A stretch of 64,000 nt of DNA from an uncultured Oscillospiraceae bacterium (GCA_934464775.1 CAKSKG010000005.1:62001-126000), one strand, 5' to 3'; positions 27,082-35,637 are shown, numbered from the stretch's first letter. Notes: generated from the letters alone by a model not told the origin. Numbers and translations are program-made.

Positions 27082-27689
27082 GCACAGCGATATTCGGCGG
27101 CAGCTTCAATCCCGTACATCTGGGTCATGTAAAGCTGGCGTGCGCCGTAAAAAAGGCTGTGAATGCCGATCGGCTCATCGTTGTTCCAACATATATCTCC
27201 CCGTTCAAGCAGAACGCCCATAACGTTGCTTCGGGACAGCACAGGCTGGAAATGTGCCGTCTTGCATTCGGTGACGTTGAGGGTGCGGAGATATCCGATT
27301 ATGAGATAAGCTCGGGGGGCGTAAGCTACACGGTGAATACCCTGCGGCATTTCAGGCAGCTGATGCCCGACGAAAAGCTGTATTTCATAGTTGGCAGCGA
27401 TTCGCTGGAGGGGCTTCCCTCATGGAGAAATTTCCCAGAGATAATGTCGATGTGTACCGTGGCGGCAGCCGCAAGATCGGAGGAGGACGCTGAAAGGATA
27501 TCCGTCCTTGCGGAAAAAATAAAGCCGTACGGCGATGTTGTAACGGTAAATATCGACCCGTTTGAGATATCCTCCACGGAAATTCGTAAAAAAATTCTTA
27601 ATAATGAAGATATTTCTTGCTATATCCCTGCGAATGTAGTAAAATATATTGTGTGCAATAAGCTGTATGCGGCGGATACCTCCGCATAA
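27078..27689 (+). CDS. nadD: nicotinate-nucleotide adenylyltransferase
   Basis: NadD adenylates nicotinate mononucleotide in NAD synthesis. The nucleotidyltransferase motif GGSFNPVHLGHV is at the N terminus and the second motif SSTEIRKKI is near residue 168. The start is GTG at 27078, overlapping the yhbY stop (GTGA). The 203-residue length is normal. The nadD-yqeK-rsfS order is a Firmicute hallmark. Confidence 0.96.
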   Translation: MSTAIFGGSFNPVHLGHVKLACAVKKAVNADRLIVVPTYISPFKQNAHNVASGQHRLEMCRLAFGDVEGAEISDYEISSGGVSYTVNTLRHFRQLMPDEKLYFIVGSDSLEGLPSWRNFPEIMSMCTVAAAARSEEDAERISVLAEKIKPYGDVVTVNIDPFEISSTEIRKKILNNEDISCYIPANVVKYIVCNKLYAADTSA

Positions 27690-27716
27690 CGGCATATCAA
27701 TAAGGAGATGCAGCAA

Positions 27717-28310
27717 ATGTACAGCGTTCCCGAGCTGAAGGATATTCTTAAAATACGCCTTTCCAAAAAGCGCTACACCCACAGCATGAATGTTGCGGAC
27801 AGCGCGGTAAAGCTTGCAGAAACATACGGAGCCGATACGTCCAAGGCATATCTTGCGGGACTTCTGCATGATGTGTGCAAGGAGATCCCCAAGGACGAGC
27901 AGCTTGAAATGGTCAAAAAATCCGACCGCTCAATATGTCCGTCGGAGCTTGTCACGCCGCCGCTTTTCCACGCCCCTGCGGGAGCATGGTATGCGGAAAA
28001 TGTGCTGGGCATTCATGACGAGGACGTGCTGAACGCCATTCGCTATCACACTATTGCAAGAGCAGGTATGTCTATGCTGGAGGAGATCGTCTATCTTGCC
28101 GATCTTATCTCTGCGGACAGAGAATACAAGGACGTAGGCAGAATGCGCAGGATAGCATTCGTGAGCCTTGATACGGCAATGCTTGAAGCACTGAGATACT
28201 CCATAACCGATGTTGTGGCAAAAGGCTCTCAGCTGCCAGTACATACTATTGATGCCTACAATATGTATGCGGCAAAGGCTAAAAAAGCCGAGCTTACTGC
28301 TTCCAAATAA
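27717..28310 (+). CDS. yqeK: YqeK-family HD-domain phosphohydrolase
   Basis: YqeK proteins hydrolyse symmetrical dinucleoside tetraphosphates such as Ap4A. The HD site is visible as RYTHSMNVAD followed by LLHDVCKEI, and further metal ligands are likely in IRYHTIARAG. An in-frame ATG at 27708 directly touches the AAGGAG site, so I take ATG 27717, nine bases further on, giving 197 residues. It is transcribed between nadD and rsfS. Confidence 0.92.
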   Translation: MYSVPELKDILKIRLSKKRYTHSMNVADSAVKLAETYGADTSKAYLAGLLHDVCKEIPKDEQLEMVKKSDRSICPSELVTPPLFHAPAGAWYAENVLGIHDEDVLNAIRYHTIARAGMSMLEEIVYLADLISADREYKDVGRMRRIAFVSLDTAMLEALRYSITDVVAKGSQLPVHTIDAYNMYAAKAKKAELTASK

Positions 28311-28331
28311 TGAAAGGACTGATATAAATAC

Positions 28332-28688
28332 ATGACACAGGAAAAAATGCTTGAGATCATCGTAAAAGCCCTTGACGGAAAGAAAGCGGAGGATATCCGT
28401 GTTATAAAGGTAAGGGACCTTACCATTCTGGCGGACTATTTTGTTATCGCCGACGGTACCTCCAACACACAGACCCGTGCCCTTGCGGACGAGGTCGAAT
28501 TCCAGATGAAGGAGCAGGGCGGCATCGCCCCCTCGCAGGTGCAGGGAAACAACGGCTCCAACTGGATAATCCTTGACTATCACGATGTTGTTGTCCATGT
28601 TTTCAGCAAGGACCAGCGTGAATTCTATTCTCTTGAAAGGCTCTGGAGCGACGGCGAGGAGATCGACGTTTCGGGCTGGCTGGTATAA
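28332..28688 (+). CDS. rsfS: ribosomal silencing factor RsfS
   Basis: RsfS (Iojap family) binds L14 and blocks subunit joining in starved cells. The 118-residue protein shows DIRVIKVRDLTILADYFVIA, the NTQTRALADEVE helix and the C-terminal DVVVHVFSKDQREFYSLERLW, which is the diagnostic part. The stop overlaps the start of the next gene (TAATG). Confidence 0.96.
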   Translation: MTQEKMLEIIVKALDGKKAEDIRVIKVRDLTILADYFVIADGTSNTQTRALADEVEFQMKEQGGIAPSQVQGNNGSNWIILDYHDVVVHVFSKDQREFYSLERLWSDGEEIDVSGWLV

Positions 28689-29236
28689 TGGCTAAGGACG
28701 ATATCTACGACCCTATACTTGACGAACAGGACTACGATGAGATACAGGAAAATGCAGCGGAGCTGCCGCTGACCGACAAGCCTGCTCCCGCACGGAGCCA
28801 GGACGCCTATTATAAAGGCAGACAGACCGTGGGACTGGCTGCGGCGGCAATAACCGTGCTTTTTGCTGTTGAAATAATTCTTTCGGCGGTGATAGGAAAA
28901 AGCTATGCGCTTTTCCCGCTGAATCTGATACTGAAAATACTGCTTGCGGCAGCAGCTGCCGTATGCGCTGTTTATTCATACAGAGGAAAGGCATGGGCAA
29001 GATACGTCTGTATCGTGCTGGGCTTTTCCGAGGTGGTGCTCTGCGGCGTGAGAATGGTCATATTTACCAAAGCCGAGGTGGCTCTGGTATCCGTTCCTGC
29101 GGCGCTGATCTCAATAGTACCGCCCATGCTGATGCTGTCCGACAAAAATGCCGAGACATTCTTCGGATTCCATTCGAGGGCGGCAAAGATCGGTTCGGGC
29201 ATGGCAAGAAAGAAAAACGGCAATCGCTATAAATGA
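28688..29236 (+). CDS. hypothetical four-helix membrane protein
   Basis: This 182-residue protein has a charged N terminus (about residues 1-45, acidic) and four hydrophobic segments, at about 52-74, 77-97, 100-121 and 125-145, ending in a basic tail. I do not recognise a family. It is coupled to rsfS by a TAATG overlap and lies 27 bases before leuS, so it is probably co-transcribed with both. Confidence 0.7.
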   Translation: MAKDDIYDPILDEQDYDEIQENAAELPLTDKPAPARSQDAYYKGRQTVGLAAAAITVLFAVEIILSAVIGKSYALFPLNLILKILLAAAAAVCAVYSYRGKAWARYVCIVLGFSEVVLCGVRMVIFTKAEVALVSVPAALISIVPPMLMLSDKNAETFFGFHSRAAKIGSGMARKKNGNRYK

Positions 29237-29263
29237 TATTAAATATACAAAGGACTGATTACA

Positions 29264-31672
29264 ATGGAAAGATATGATTTTTCCGCAGTTGAACAGAAAT
29301 GGCAGAAATACTGGGACGAACACGGTACATTCCGTGCCGTAACAGGCAGCAGCAAGCCCAAATATTATGCCATGGTAGAATTCCCCTACCCCTCGGGCGC
29401 AGGAATGCACGTTGGACACATCAAGGCTTATTCCGGTCTTGAGGTCGTTTCCAGAAAGCGCAGACTCCAGGGCTACAACGTTCTGTTCCCCATAGGCTTT
29501 GACGCTTACGGTCTTCCTACGGAAAACACCGCTATCAAGACGGGCGTTCACCCCAGACAGGTAACGGACAACAACATCAAGAAGTTTTCCCAGCAGCTGA
29601 AAAGAGTAGGCTTCTCCTTTGACTGGTCGAGAGTTATCGACACAACGGACGAGGACTACTACAAGTGGACACAGTGGATATTCCTGAAAATGTTTGAAAA
29701 CGGTCTTGTTTTCAGAGATAAGACTCTTGTAAACTACTGCCCCAGCTGTAAGGTCGTTCTTTCCAATGAGGACTCCCAGGGCGGTCACTGCGACATCTGC
29801 CACAGCGAGATCGTTCAGAAAACAAAGGAAGTATGGTATCTCCGCATCACAGAGTATGCCGACAAGCTCCTTGAGGGTCTGAAAGAGGTAAATTATCTTC
29901 CCAACATCAAGCAGCAGCAGGAGCACTGGATCGGCAAGTCCACAGGTGCATTTGTCAACTTCTCCATTAAGGAAGCCGATGAAAAGCTCCGCATCTATAC
30001 AACAAGACCCGATACGCTCTACGGCGTTACATTCATGGTAATCGCTCCCGAGCACCCCATTATCGAAAAGTACAGAGACAGCATCGCAAACATAGACGCT
30101 CTTGACGCATACAAGAACGAATGCGCAAAGAAGAGCGAATTCGAGCGTACACAGCTTGTCAAGGACAAGACAGGCGTAAAGATCGAGGGCCTCACAGCTA
30201 TCAACCCCATTACCGAAAAGGAGATCCCCATTTATATCTCCGACTATGTAATGATGGGCTACGGCACAGGCGCTATCATGGCTGTTCCCGCTCACGACGG
30301 ACGTGACTATGACTTCGCAAAGAAGTTCGGCATCGACATCGTTGAGGTTATAAAGGGCGGCGATATCTCCAAGGAAGCCTATACAGGCGACGGCGAGATG
30401 ATAAATTCGGGCGTTCTCAACGGCATAACAAACAAGAAAGAAGCAATCGAAAAGATGCTGGGTATCCTTGCGGAAAAGGGTATCGGCGAAAAGGGCGTTC
30501 AGTATAAGATGAAGGACTGGGCTTTCAACCGCCAGAGATACTGGGGCGAGCCTATCCCCATAGTTCACTGCCCCAGCTGCGGCATGGTGGCTGTTCCTTA
30601 TGACGAGCTTCCCCTGAAGCTTCCTCCCGTAACAAACTTCCAGCCGGGTTCCGACGGCGAAAGCCCTCTGGCAAAGATAGATTCATTCGTACACTGCAAA
30701 TGCCCCAAGTGCGGCGGCGACGCAAGACGTGAGACAGACACAATGCCCCAGTGGGCAGGCTCCTCATGGTACTTCCTCCGCTACTGCGATCCCCACAACC
30801 ACGAGAGATTCGCTTCAAAGGAAGCACTTGAATACTGGATGCCCGTTGACTGGTACAACGGCGGCATGGAGCACGTTACAAGACATCTTATCTATTCACG
30901 TTTCTGGCACAGATTCCTCTATGACATCGGCGAGGTAAACACTCCCGAGCCTTACGCAAAGCGCACCGCACAGGGACTTATCCTCGGCTCCGACGGCGAG
31001 AAGATGAGTAAGTCCAGAGGAAATGTTGTTGACCCCAACGACGTTGTTGACCAGTACGGCGCAGACGTTCTCCGCCTTTATGTTCTGTTCATGGGCGACT
31101 ACGAGCAGGCTGCTCCCTGGAGCGAAAACAGCATGAAGGGCTGCAAGCGCTTCCTTGACAGAGTATGGGCGCTTCAGGACAAGATCACTGACGGCGATGA
31201 ATACTCCGATCAGTTCCGCAGCTCCATGCACAAGACTATCAAGAAGGTGTCCGAGGACATCGAGGCCATGAAGTTCAACACAGCTATCGCACAGATGATG
31301 ACTCTGCTGAACGATGTTGCTGCGGCAGGCTCCATGAACCGTGCCGAGTACCGCACACTGCTTATCCTGCTGAATCCTTTTGCTCCTCACATCACGGAAG
31401 AGCTTTATGAGAAAATGGGCTTCGGCGGCGTGCTGAACGAGCAGTCATGGCCCGAATACGATCCCGCTCTCTGCATCGACAGCACTATCGAGATCGCTGT
31501 TCAGATCTGCGGAAAGATCAAGGCAAAGCTGAATGTTCCCGCTCATGCGGAGCAGGACGAGGTGCTTGCCATTGCAAAGGCAGATCCCGACGTTGCAGCC
31601 GCTATCGAGGGCAAGAACATCGTCAAGGAGATCTACGTAAAGGGCAGACTTGTAAATATCGTTGCAAAGTAA
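29264..31672 (+). CDS. leuS: leucyl-tRNA synthetase
   Basis: LeuRS charges tRNA-Leu. The HIGH-type motif is MHVGHIKAYSG (about residue 48), preceded by the LeuRS-specific PYPSGAG. Zinc-binding cysteines occur at CPSCKVV...CDIC, and again in the CPSCG...CPKCGG module. The editing insertion includes YTTRPDTLYGVTFMVIAPEHP. The KMSKS loop is GEKMSKSRGN. The length is 802 residues. Only 27 bases separate it from the gene upstream, so no T-box leader is present, unlike many Firmicute synthetase genes. Confidence 0.98.
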   Translation: MERYDFSAVEQKWQKYWDEHGTFRAVTGSSKPKYYAMVEFPYPSGAGMHVGHIKAYSGLEVVSRKRRLQGYNVLFPIGFDAYGLPTENTAIKTGVHPRQVTDNNIKKFSQQLKRVGFSFDWSRVIDTTDEDYYKWTQWIFLKMFENGLVFRDKTLVNYCPSCKVVLSNEDSQGGHCDICHSEIVQKTKEVWYLRITEYADKLLEGLKEVNYLPNIKQQQEHWIGKSTGAFVNFSIKEADEKLRIYTTRPDTLYGVTFMVIAPEHPIIEKYRDSIANIDALDAYKNECAKKSEFERTQLVKDKTGVKIEGLTAINPITEKEIPIYISDYVMMGYGTGAIMAVPAHDGRDYDFAKKFGIDIVEVIKGGDISKEAYTGDGEMINSGVLNGITNKKEAIEKMLGILAEKGIGEKGVQYKMKDWAFNRQRYWGEPIPIVHCPSCGMVAVPYDELPLKLPPVTNFQPGSDGESPLAKIDSFVHCKCPKCGGDARRETDTMPQWAGSSWYFLRYCDPHNHERFASKEALEYWMPVDWYNGGMEHVTRHLIYSRFWHRFLYDIGEVNTPEPYAKRTAQGLILGSDGEKMSKSRGNVVDPNDVVDQYGADVLRLYVLFMGDYEQAAPWSENSMKGCKRFLDRVWALQDKITDGDEYSDQFRSSMHKTIKKVSEDIEAMKFNTAIAQMMTLLNDVAAAGSMNRAEYRTLLILLNPFAPHITEELYEKMGFGGVLNEQSWPEYDPALCIDSTIEIAVQICGKIKAKLNVPAHAEQDEVLAIAKADPDVAAAIEGKNIVKEIYVKGRLVNIVAK

Positions 31673-31746
31673 TACCGTAAAAAGTCATATGAGCAGAATG
31701 AACAAAAATATTTTGAAAAATTCGTCAAATATTTTCGTCCGCCTGC

Positions 31747-31775
31747 TTGACAGATTTCAAGATATATAGTATAAT
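31747..31775 (+). promoter_or_regulatory. consensus promoter of rpsU
   Basis: A perfect TTGACA (31747-31752) and a perfect TATAAT (31770-31775) are separated by 17 bases, about 60 bases ahead of rpsU. Confidence 0.9.
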
Positions 31776-31835
31776 GTAAAAGTTATATCTTATATATATA
31801 ATCCTCTGCCTCTGGGGCAAAGGGAGGGAACAAAG

Positions 31836-32009
31836 TTGGCAGAAATTCGCGTTGGAAAGAACGAGACTTTAGACACAGCTCTCAAGCGTTTCAAGAGAAG
31901 CTGCGCTAAGGATGGCGTTATCGCTGAAGTTCGTAAAAGAGAACACTATGAGAAGCCTTCGGTTAAGCGCAAGAAGAAGTCCGAAGCTGCTCGTAAGCGT
32001 AAGTATTAA
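31836..32009 (+). CDS. rpsU: 30S ribosomal protein S21
   Basis: This is a short gene of 57 codons that I translated by hand. It begins at TTG (31836) as [19 protein letters not shown], continues [20 protein letters not shown] and ends in a Lys/Arg-rich tail. That is S21, the small-subunit protein near the anti-Shine-Dalgarno region. AGGGAGG lies seven bases before the TTG; no ATG is available in frame. The strong consensus promoter and following terminator make it a single-gene unit. Confidence 0.96.
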   Translation: MAEIRVGKNETLDTALKRFKRSCAKDGVIAEVRKREHYEKPSVKRKKKSEAARKRKY

Positions 32010-32034
32010 TCTTAATATCTATTTCGCTTGAATT

Positions 32035-32073
32035 AAAGGCGGGCATATTTGTTATGTCCGCCTTTATATTTTT
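32035..32073 (+). terminator. terminator of rpsU
   Basis: AAAGGCGGGCATA pairs with TATGTCCGCCTTT (one G-T step) and is followed by ATATTTTT. It lies 26 bases after the rpsU stop. Confidence 0.85.
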
Positions 32074-32095
32074 GCCCTATCAACGAGGTGATCTT

Positions 32096-32578
32096 TTGCT
32101 TTTCAGACCTACAAAGGCTTTAAATTCAATTCTTGACATAACACCCGAAATGCTTCATGAAATGGGCATTTCCGCCCTGTTTCTGGACGTTGACAACACC
32201 CTGACCACACACAACAATCCCACGCCCATAGAGGGGCTCACGGACTGGCTGGACGAAATGCGTGCCGCAGGGATAAAGATGATGATAGTATCAAACAATC
32301 ACGCTCCGAGAGTAGCTCCCTTTGCGGAAAGGCTGGGACTTGATTTCACAGCCGAGGGCGCAAAGCCGCTGCCCAAAGGATTTTACGCTGCCCGTAAAAA
32401 GCTGGACGTTCCGAAAAAGAACATCTGCGCCGTGGGCGATCAGATCTTCACGGATATACTGGGAGCAAACCTTTTCGGCATACGATCAATTTTCGTGTTC
32501 CCGATCGAACCAGAAACATCGCTGCCCTTCCGCTTCAAAAGAGCCGTAGAAAAGCCTCTGCTGCCGAAGCGGCCATGA
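32096..32578 (+). CDS. yqeG: YqeG-family HAD phosphatase
   Basis: This is a small HAD superfamily (subclass IIIA) phosphatase. Motif I is FLDVDNTLT, motif II MIVSNNH, motif III region KPLPKGF, and motif IV GDQIFTDILGANLFG. The frame opens at an ATG at 32054, but that ATG lies inside the rpsU terminator. TTG at 32096 follows GAGGTGATC and gives the usual YqeG N terminus (MLFRPTKALNSILDITPEML), 160 residues. B. subtilis YqeG is a homologue; its physiological substrate is not settled. Confidence 0.88.
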   Translation: MLFRPTKALNSILDITPEMLHEMGISALFLDVDNTLTTHNNPTPIEGLTDWLDEMRAAGIKMMIVSNNHAPRVAPFAERLGLDFTAEGAKPLPKGFYAARKKLDVPKKNICAVGDQIFTDILGANLFGIRSIFVFPIEPETSLPFRFKRAVEKPLLPKRP

Positions 32579-32617
32579 ATTTTCTTATTTTCTCATCTGA
32601 TTTTAATGCATATTATA

Positions 32618-32646
32618 TTTACTTTTAAATAAAAATAGTTTATAAT
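32618..32646 (+). promoter_or_regulatory. promoter for the DUF975 gene
   Basis: TTTACT (32618-32623), 17 bases, then a perfect TATAAT (32641-32646). The gene starts 70 bases downstream. Confidence 0.65.
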
Positions 32647-32715
32647 ATGGACATAACGATATGATAAGCCTGTACGGCTTTTAATCATGAAATCTGCATC
32701 ACGGAGGACAATTCT

Positions 32716-33597
32716 ATGAAAATATGCGCAAAATGCGGCAATCCCAACAATGATGATGTTTTATACTGCGAAAAATGCGGTGCTGCTTTTCCCGGACCGC
32801 AGTATTCGGCACAGCAGGCTCCGAACGTCGGCGGCTTCAACATGAATCAGGGCGGCTACGATCAGCCCCAATATTCCTATCAGCCCCGTGTTCCCGGCGG
32901 CTTTGACCGTGTACGCTTCAAGTCCAATGCAAAGGCTTTCTTCGGAAACAATTCGGGCAGATGCATCTGCGTTTCACTGCTGGCGATCGGCATGGTATAC
33001 ATACCGATGATGTTCGCTTCGGGACTTACGGGTCTTGCCGATCGTACCCACAGCGGACTGGCAGGGATCTTCGCCATAATAGCCCTTGTTCTGATGCTGC
33101 TCGGCTATGTACTGGCTTTTGATATGATGTTCACAAATGCGGCATGGTTCAGAACCGCAATATATTCCGAGCCGACCACAAGAGGATATCTTGACGAAGC
33201 CGTATCGGACATTGGCGGAAAGTTCTGCTGCGGACTGCTTATGGGAGTCAAGATAATGCTCTGGTCACTGCTGCTGTACTTCCCCGGCATCATAAAGAGC
33301 TATCAGTATTCCATGGCTCCATACATCAAGACGGAAAATCCCAACATAAAATCCGCAAGAGCGATCGAACTGAGCGGAATCATAACAAACGGTCACAAGT
33401 GGGATCTTTTTGTTATGGATCTCAGCTTTATCGGCTGGGCGTTCCTTTCGGCTCTTACTCTTAATATTCTCGGAATAGTTTTCGTATTCCCCTACTACAA
33501 CTCCGCAAAGGCTTTTGCCTATGAGGACTTAAAGGCGCAGGCTGTCGCAATGGGTCAGATCAACCCCGCAGAGCTTGACCGCTACGCAAATTACTGA
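32716..33597 (+). CDS. zinc-ribbon DUF975 integral membrane protein
   Basis: Residues 1-28 form a zinc ribbon (CAKCGN...CEKCGA), followed by a Gln/Tyr/Pro-rich linker. From about residue 75 come five or so hydrophobic segments with DUF975 family phrases such as LYFPGIIKSYQYSMAPYI and the C-terminal NILGIVFVFPYYNSAKAFAYEDLK. The DUF975 fold has no assigned reaction. A ribbon in front of membrane helices is common in Clostridia and may mediate protein or nucleic-acid contacts at the membrane; that role is inference. It has a GGAGGA ribosome site. Confidence 0.8.
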   Translation: MKICAKCGNPNNDDVLYCEKCGAAFPGPQYSAQQAPNVGGFNMNQGGYDQPQYSYQPRVPGGFDRVRFKSNAKAFFGNNSGRCICVSLLAIGMVYIPMMFASGLTGLADRTHSGLAGIFAIIALVLMLLGYVLAFDMMFTNAAWFRTAIYSEPTTRGYLDEAVSDIGGKFCCGLLMGVKIMLWSLLLYFPGIIKSYQYSMAPYIKTENPNIKSARAIELSGIITNGHKWDLFVMDLSFIGWAFLSALTLNILGIVFVFPYYNSAKAFAYEDLKAQAVAMGQINPAELDRYANY

Positions 33598-33612
33598 TAA
33601 AGGAATGATAAA

Positions 33613-34470
33613 ATGAGCGCAAAATTCGGCCCCGCAGGCACAGCGGAAAGCTTTAAGCAGATGGGCTACAAAAAGACCATACAGCTTGGCGAATACCTTG
33701 AAAAATTCGGACTGAACCATTTTGAATATCAGTGCGGACAGGGCGTCCGCATCGGCGAGGAATCCGCCCGTGCTTTCGGAAAAATGCTGGCGGAGAAAAA
33801 CATCAGCGTTTCCATTCATGCCCCCTACTTCATCTCGCTTTCAAGCGTGGAGGAGGAAAAGCGTGACAACTCGATAAATTACATTCTTGAATCCGCCCGT
33901 GCAGCCGACTATATGGGCGCAGACCGAATAGTTATCCACAGCGGCTCCTGCTCGAAAATGACCCGTGAGGAAGCGCTGGAGCTGGCAAAAGCTACCATGA
34001 AAAAGGCTCGTGAAGCGCTTGTGGCAGAGGGACTTGGACACATTCACTGCTGCCCCGAAACCATGGGCAAGATAAACCAGCTGGGCGACCTGAACGAGGT
34101 AATGGAGCTTTGCCGCATCGACGATACATTTATCCCGACGATCGACTTCGGGCATCTGAATGCACGCACACTCGGCTCCATAAAGGGCAAATCCGACTAT
34201 GCGGCTATTCTCGACACGATCGAAAACAAGCTGGGACATGACCGTCTGAACTGCTTCCACTCCCACTTCTCGAAGATCGAATACACCGAAAAGGGCGGCG
34301 AGAAGAAGCATCTCACCTTTGCGGATGAAATATACGGTCCGCAGTATGAGCCGCTTATGGAGCTTATCTACGAGCGGAACCTGTCCCCCACGTTCATCTG
34401 CGAAAGCGCAGGCACTCAGACTGAGGACGCACAGACCATGAAATTATATTATGAGAGCCTTGGTCACTGA
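33613..34470 (+). CDS. TIM-barrel protein, AP endonuclease family 2 (endonuclease IV-like)
   Basis: This 285-residue protein starts KFGPAGTAESFKQMGYK and carries the metal-site phrases SIHAPYFISL, DRIVIHSGS, CCPETMGK, TIDFGHLNA and NCFHSHFSKIEY. Their His, Glu and Asp residues line up with the three-zinc site of endonuclease IV. The family includes Nfo-type AP endonucleases and sugar isomerases; the spacing favours the former. It lies 15 bases after the DUF975 gene and ends at a strong terminator. Confidence 0.8.
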   Translation: MSAKFGPAGTAESFKQMGYKKTIQLGEYLEKFGLNHFEYQCGQGVRIGEESARAFGKMLAEKNISVSIHAPYFISLSSVEEEKRDNSINYILESARAADYMGADRIVIHSGSCSKMTREEALELAKATMKKAREALVAEGLGHIHCCPETMGKINQLGDLNEVMELCRIDDTFIPTIDFGHLNARTLGSIKGKSDYAAILDTIENKLGHDRLNCFHSHFSKIEYTEKGGEKKHLTFADEIYGPQYEPLMELIYERNLSPTFICESAGTQTEDAQTMKLYYESLGH

Positions 34471-34486
34471 TTGATTGAATACAAGC

Positions 34487-34524
34487 AAAAAGCTCTGCCG
34501 AGATTTTTCGGCAGAGCTTTTTTT
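34487..34524 (+). terminator. strong intrinsic terminator
   Basis: AAAAGCTCTGCCGA and TCGGCAGAGCTTTTTTT form a near-perfect stem with a T run after the TIM-barrel gene. On the other strand the A run also makes it usable for the XRE gene, which ends at 34540. Confidence 0.92.
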
Positions 34525-34539
34525 ATGCGGCGGAAGATA

Positions 34540-34767
34540 TCATATCCTGAAAATCTCATCATAGGAAACGGACAAAATTTCCTTTATCATAATTATTTCA
34601 TCGGGATAAAGGTGCCTTTGCCCCACTTCGATCTTAGCAACGGCACTTCTTGTTATGTCGCAGCCCATTACCTGAAGCTTTGACGCAAGCTGATCCTGAG
34701 TCATGCCGCATTTTTCACGCAGCTCCCTGATATTATTTCCTACCTTTGTCTCTGTTTGCTTATTCAT
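34540..34767 (-). CDS. small XRE-family DNA-binding regulator
   Basis: This 75-residue protein is almost entirely one Cro/C1-type helix-turn-helix: NNIRELREKCGMTQDQLASK, then ITRSAVAKIEVGQRHLYPDE. It has an AGGTGA ribosome site. It is transcribed away from a 55-residue Cys-containing protein gene. The 117-base divergent space contains a 34-base perfect palindrome that overlaps promoter elements on both sides, so autoregulation is a reasonable inference. Without a partner domain it is likely a repressor. Confidence 0.85.
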   Translation of the reverse strand: MNKQTETKVGNNIRELREKCGMTQDQLASKLQVMGCDITRSAVAKIEVGQRHLYPDEIIMIKEILSVSYDEIFRI

Positions 34768-34806
34768 TTAATCACCTGCTGTTTATTTGTTTTTTTCCAA
34801 AAACTC

Positions 34807-34835
34807 TTGACATTATTATAGATTTGTTTTATAAT
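34807..34835 (+). promoter_or_regulatory. consensus promoter for the 55-residue protein gene
   Basis: Perfect TTGACA (34807-34812), 17 bases, perfect TATAAT (34830-34835). The -10 box is partly inside the palindromic operator. Confidence 0.88.
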
Positions 34836-34866
34836 ATATTTGCACCTATATAGGTGCAAATATATT
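34833..34866. promoter_or_regulatory. 34-bp perfect palindrome, candidate operator
   Basis: The core is TGCACCTATATAGGTGCA (34841-34858), and the symmetry continues without mismatch to 34833 and 34866. It overlaps the -10 box and start site of the rightward promoter and lies near the expected -35 of a leftward promoter (TATAAT on the minus strand at 34815-34820). A dimeric regulator, most simply the adjacent XRE protein, should bind here. Confidence 0.75.
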
Positions 34867-34884
34867 TGAAAGGAAGTATAGGTT

Positions 34885-35052
34885 ATGTCGGTCCGTTTTA
34901 TAGTTGTATGCCAGTGGTGCGGCAAAAGAGGTTCAAGCACATATACATCGGGAAAAGTACCGCCCAACAAGCCATACCTTGCAGGATACTGCACAGGACA
35001 CCCCTCCGGAAATCCCAAGGCACACCATAATCCCCGCTGGGAAGAGGCTTGA
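34885..35052 (+). CDS. 55-residue CxxC/CxxH protein of unknown function
   Basis: I translated this short frame by hand. It begins MSVRFIVVCQWCGKRGSS and ends HHNPRWEEA. Cys9-x2-Cys12 and Cys36-x2-His39 could form a zinc knuckle, and a His/Trp-containing tail follows. GAAAGGA precedes the ATG, a consensus promoter and palindromic operator lie upstream, and a terminator follows, so it is a well-formed single-gene unit. I recognise no family. Confidence 0.75.
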   Translation: MSVRFIVVCQWCGKRGSSTYTSGKVPPNKPYLAGYCTGHPSGNPKAHHNPRWEEA

Positions 35053-35078
35053 TCCATTGATTGCCACATAGCAGCCGA

Positions 35079-35115
35079 CCGCCGTAAGTATCCGCTTACG
35101 GCGGCAGGTCTTTTA
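35079..35115 (+). terminator. terminator after the 55-residue protein gene
   Basis: CCGCCGTAAG and CTTACGGCGG form a 10-base perfect stem, followed by CAGGTCTTTTAT. Confidence 0.8.
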
Positions 35116-35132
35116 TAACGCAAAAAATTTTA

Positions 35133-35161
35133 TTGACATCGCCGCCTTTTGGTTCTATAAT
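35133..35161 (+). promoter_or_regulatory. consensus promoter of aroQ
   Basis: Perfect TTGACA (35133-35138), 17 bases, perfect TATAAT (35156-35161). Confidence 0.9.
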
Positions 35162-35199
35162 GATAATATAACCAATCAAACCGAAAGGATAAAAATAAA

Positions 35200-35637
35200 A
35201 TGAAAGATGTTCTTATAATAAACGGCCCCAACCTCAACCTGCTGGGCGAGCGTGAACCCGGGATCTACGGAAATGACACCTACGACAGCATCTGCGCCGA
35301 AATAAAGCAGTGCGCCGCAGAGCTGGGCTTCGATTCCTGCGAATGCTGGCAGTCCAACCACGAGGGTGAGATCATCGACCGCATTCACGCCGCAAGACTG
35401 GACAAATGCGGCATAGTGCTGAATGCAGGCGCTTACACACATTACAGCTACGCTATCCGTGACGCTATCGCAGCAGTGAAGATCCCAGTTATCGAGGTAC
35501 ATATTTCCAACATCAACAGCCGCGACGCTTTCCGTGAAAAATCCGTTATCGCTCCCGTATGCAAGGGTCAGATCTGCGGCTTCGGCAAAAACAGCTATAT
35601 GCTGGGCCTCCGTGCACTCAAAGATATGATCGGCTGA
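35200..35637 (+). CDS. aroQ: type II 3-dehydroquinate dehydratase
   Basis: AroQ catalyses the third step of the shikimate pathway. The N terminus VLIINGPNLNLLGEREPGIYG contains the lid loop with its Arg and Tyr, NAGAYTHYSYAIRDAI carries the active-site Asn and adjacent Tyr/His region, and IEVHISNINSRDAFR is the substrate-binding segment. The 145-residue length is normal. It has its own consensus promoter and a GAAAGGA site. No other aro genes are nearby. Confidence 0.96.
   Translation: MKDVLIINGPNLNLLGEREPGIYGNDTYDSICAEIKQCAAELGFDSCECWQSNHEGEIIDRIHAARLDKCGIVLNAGAYTHYSYAIRDAIAAVKIPVIEVHISNINSRDAFREKSVIAPVCKGQICGFGKNSYMLGLRALKDMIG

Noticed and set aside
29237..29263. T-box leader for leuS
   Set aside because: Only 27 bases separate leuS from the previous gene, and no specifier or T-box sequence is present.
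29111..30568. Long open frame (485 codons) on the minus strand opposite leuS
   Set aside because: It mirrors the codon pattern of leuS, has no ribosome site and resembles no protein. The same applies to long antisense frames opposite smc (23408-24418), addA (8494-9480), ureC (52656-53615) and the EAL gene (42625-43932).
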